Below, piece after piece: positions 63,901 through 64,000 of a stretch of 64,000 nucleotides of DNA (within the stretch, counting starts at the first letter, position 1; each line of letters begins with the position of its first letter). A model generated the notes under the pieces. It did no database searches. It was not told the origin of the DNA and saw only the letters and a list, made by a program, of their open reading frames with translations. This DNA is from Chryseobacterium scophthalmum (GTDB taxonomy: Bacteria; Bacteroidota; Bacteroidia; Flavobacteriales; Weeksellaceae). Location of the stretch: contig NZ_FSRQ01000001.1 in assembly GCF_900143185.1 (NCBI RefSeq), positions 1,860,001 to 1,924,000 of the forward strand, given 5' to 3'. The translations under genes and the position numbers were made by a program.

Positions 63901-63999
63901 GATGTTGGTGGATGTAAATCTTCCGTTGGGTCTTTTTTTAAATAATTCCCAAATAACATTTGCCGGATTCCTTTGGTTTTGAGGAGTGGAAGGATACCA
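60940..63999 (-). CDS. Large peptidoglycan-targeting protein (duplicated domain + GH19-like lysozyme + M23 peptidase), 5' end outside window
   Basis: The frame stays open past an internal GTG at 63714 to the window edge, so it is a 5'-partial gene of at least 1019 codons. N-terminus in view: beta-rich (GVGNFTFGEVAQKHTYRLEA; KIEKVELQYVDDSPGTVFSF), then a Pro/Gln/Thr-rich linker (bases about 63160-63430). A duplicated domain follows (EYKFGSNGNKTATDAEKEKIAK and YTYKFGGENKVTDENSKKR; VYNKDEKVSFQTFKLG and TYQKDQTIKFKLYKKE). Next is a GH19-like lysozyme domain (CPRCGVLTIEELTQVF; NTCRQKAQFFAQVLQEVGES; YRGRGIIQITFKNKYN). The C-terminus is an M23 peptidase (GGKHDGLDLYAPVGTPIYA; HLHFEV). No signal peptide is visible. 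Most likely an effector that cuts cell walls. Confidence 0.78.
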   Translation of the reverse strand, partial: WYPSTPQNQRNPANVIWELFKKRPNGRFTSTNIKKTGVGNFTFGEVAQKHTYRLEAYLFEPEGRGASTIEINPQPAAVPKIEKVELQYVDDSPGTVFSFTEKMRARAQCVNLNGKKLKFTLWEDDATGEGHDAKNLLIETKEATVDRSGVATAEFMLTRALMQKAMQGETDPKQLEFYVTVEYFSHKRHATDNVNVNNPLHTPAPIPQPRPQQPTSNPTPPPQSTPETQSNNTQPRAENSPAAEKPASQMEERGVAGQNPNPSEGELHDYQEAQGTIEAEQPSTPQANEGKTVSIVQDSSVEELLDAYFAKKEYTKQTGEAAGTLEYKFGSNGNKTATDAEKEKIAKIILGKPAVKALADKKEYTTLEAIKQALSKEVYNKDEKVSFQTFKLGAELKKITSAPLDTKLYLVAKTAGSGLSDKQATIIIKEKDGLIKGSAGAVLPILEISEEQMDQATPTTGEVPGTEKSEFTGKIENGMVKIPVHLRPKSDDELKQWKEKVSRGKEDGEYTYKFGGENKVTDENSKKRVAETILKNSKNGNTNNEKIADGKTAYIEDIEKALEIKTYQKDQTIKFKLYKKEKELLYLQAKAQGEKQHDKEFLKADGAYFEVATKCPRCGVLTIEELTQVFPSAAEDRKTQLMDAFNGANSKFGLNTCRQKAQFFAQVLQEVGESINVRNGEGLDYPAEELPRHFANFSTTGRLNGAPNNLAYQYGRSAQNNYRSNPEMIANIAYANRGGNGNVASGDGWKYRGRGIIQITFKNKYNRINTRIDNDYPEFGIDIDANNINNLNEGTVASMAYWEDYGCQTEADKGVERPNFDAIVDIVNPSTPSREDRWQNLQRMITIFKVKECSGSEEDSTWHQPLDTMVLRGWYSETQWSPGKSDFHGRTGGKHDGLDLYAPVGTPIYASIDGTITYQEDPTGYGHRIFLEGNYKGQKYFLMYCHLSEYVTGEVKAGDPIGKTGQTGNANGQAAKMAHLHFEVRKAKMSKPSFSPLTEIPELGRAVNINPDQTTQTGT

Positions 64000-64000
64000 A

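Overview
The window looks like chromosomal DNA of a Flavobacteriia member, most likely Chryseobacterium or a close Weeksellaceae relative. The evidence is the AT-rich intergenic DNA, promoters of the Bacteroidetes form (TTTG-N20-TAnnTTTG, best seen before the two tRNA-Phe genes), the lack of Shine-Dalgarno sites, type IX secretion (T9SS) C-terminal sorting domains, surface-type lipoproteins starting Cys-polar-Asp/Glu, and lineage-typical families (DUF6443/RHS, DUF5522, DUF4136, DUF1343, DUF779). Assignments rest on reading the translations; no database search was run.

Layout. 1-9400: 3' end of an aspartate kinase, an OlsF-like bifunctional acyltransferase, two identical tRNA-Phe genes each with its own promoter and terminator, a thioredoxin-fold exported protein, a DUF3575 outer-membrane protein, a NamZ-like muramidase head to head with a LolC/E-type permease, and a cystathionine-beta-synthase-like enzyme. 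9400-20000: CbpA/CbpM chaperone pair, dicarboxylate symporter, an alcohol-to-acetate cluster (DUF779, AdhP, aldehyde dehydrogenase, divergent AraC regulator) and an HMG-CoA synthase. 20000-29500: M1 aminopeptidase, a broken orphan antitoxin beside an intact RelE/ParE toxin-antitoxin pair, thymidylate synthase, SDR, Gre-like factor, GH13 enzyme and a PhoB/PhoR-like two-component system. 29700-36150: TonB-dependent receptor followed by two paralogous beta-helix lipoproteins that flank a T9SS-sorted CARDB-like protein. 36300-39700: AraC/ankyrin/amidohydrolase operon and a decayed XRE regulator.

39760-48610 is a minus-strand operon: a T9SS-sorted repeat protein, a large RHS/YD-repeat gene broken by a one-base deletion in a homopolymer, an intact 1160-residue DUF6443/RHS protein with a glycine-rich C-terminal tip, and a small membrane-anchored protein just after it that could be the cognate immunity or partner protein. 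49000-55700 is mostly housekeeping: HemL, a GH73 LysM glucosaminidase, a D-cysteine desulfhydrase-like enzyme, an HExxH membrane protein, DUF5522, a DUF4136 lipoprotein and a T9SS-exported endonuclease I.

56000-64000 is the second accessory block, all on the minus strand: a very large protein open to the window edge (beta-rich N-terminus, Pro-rich linker, a duplicated domain, a GH19-like lysozyme domain and an M23 peptidase domain), then five different small lipoproteins, two of which share the same leader, then a LysM protein. It reads like a peptidoglycan-degrading secreted effector with an array of candidate immunity lipoproteins. This block and the RHS operon are the best candidates for an undescribed system. 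Intergenic regions carry several families of short palindromic repeats.
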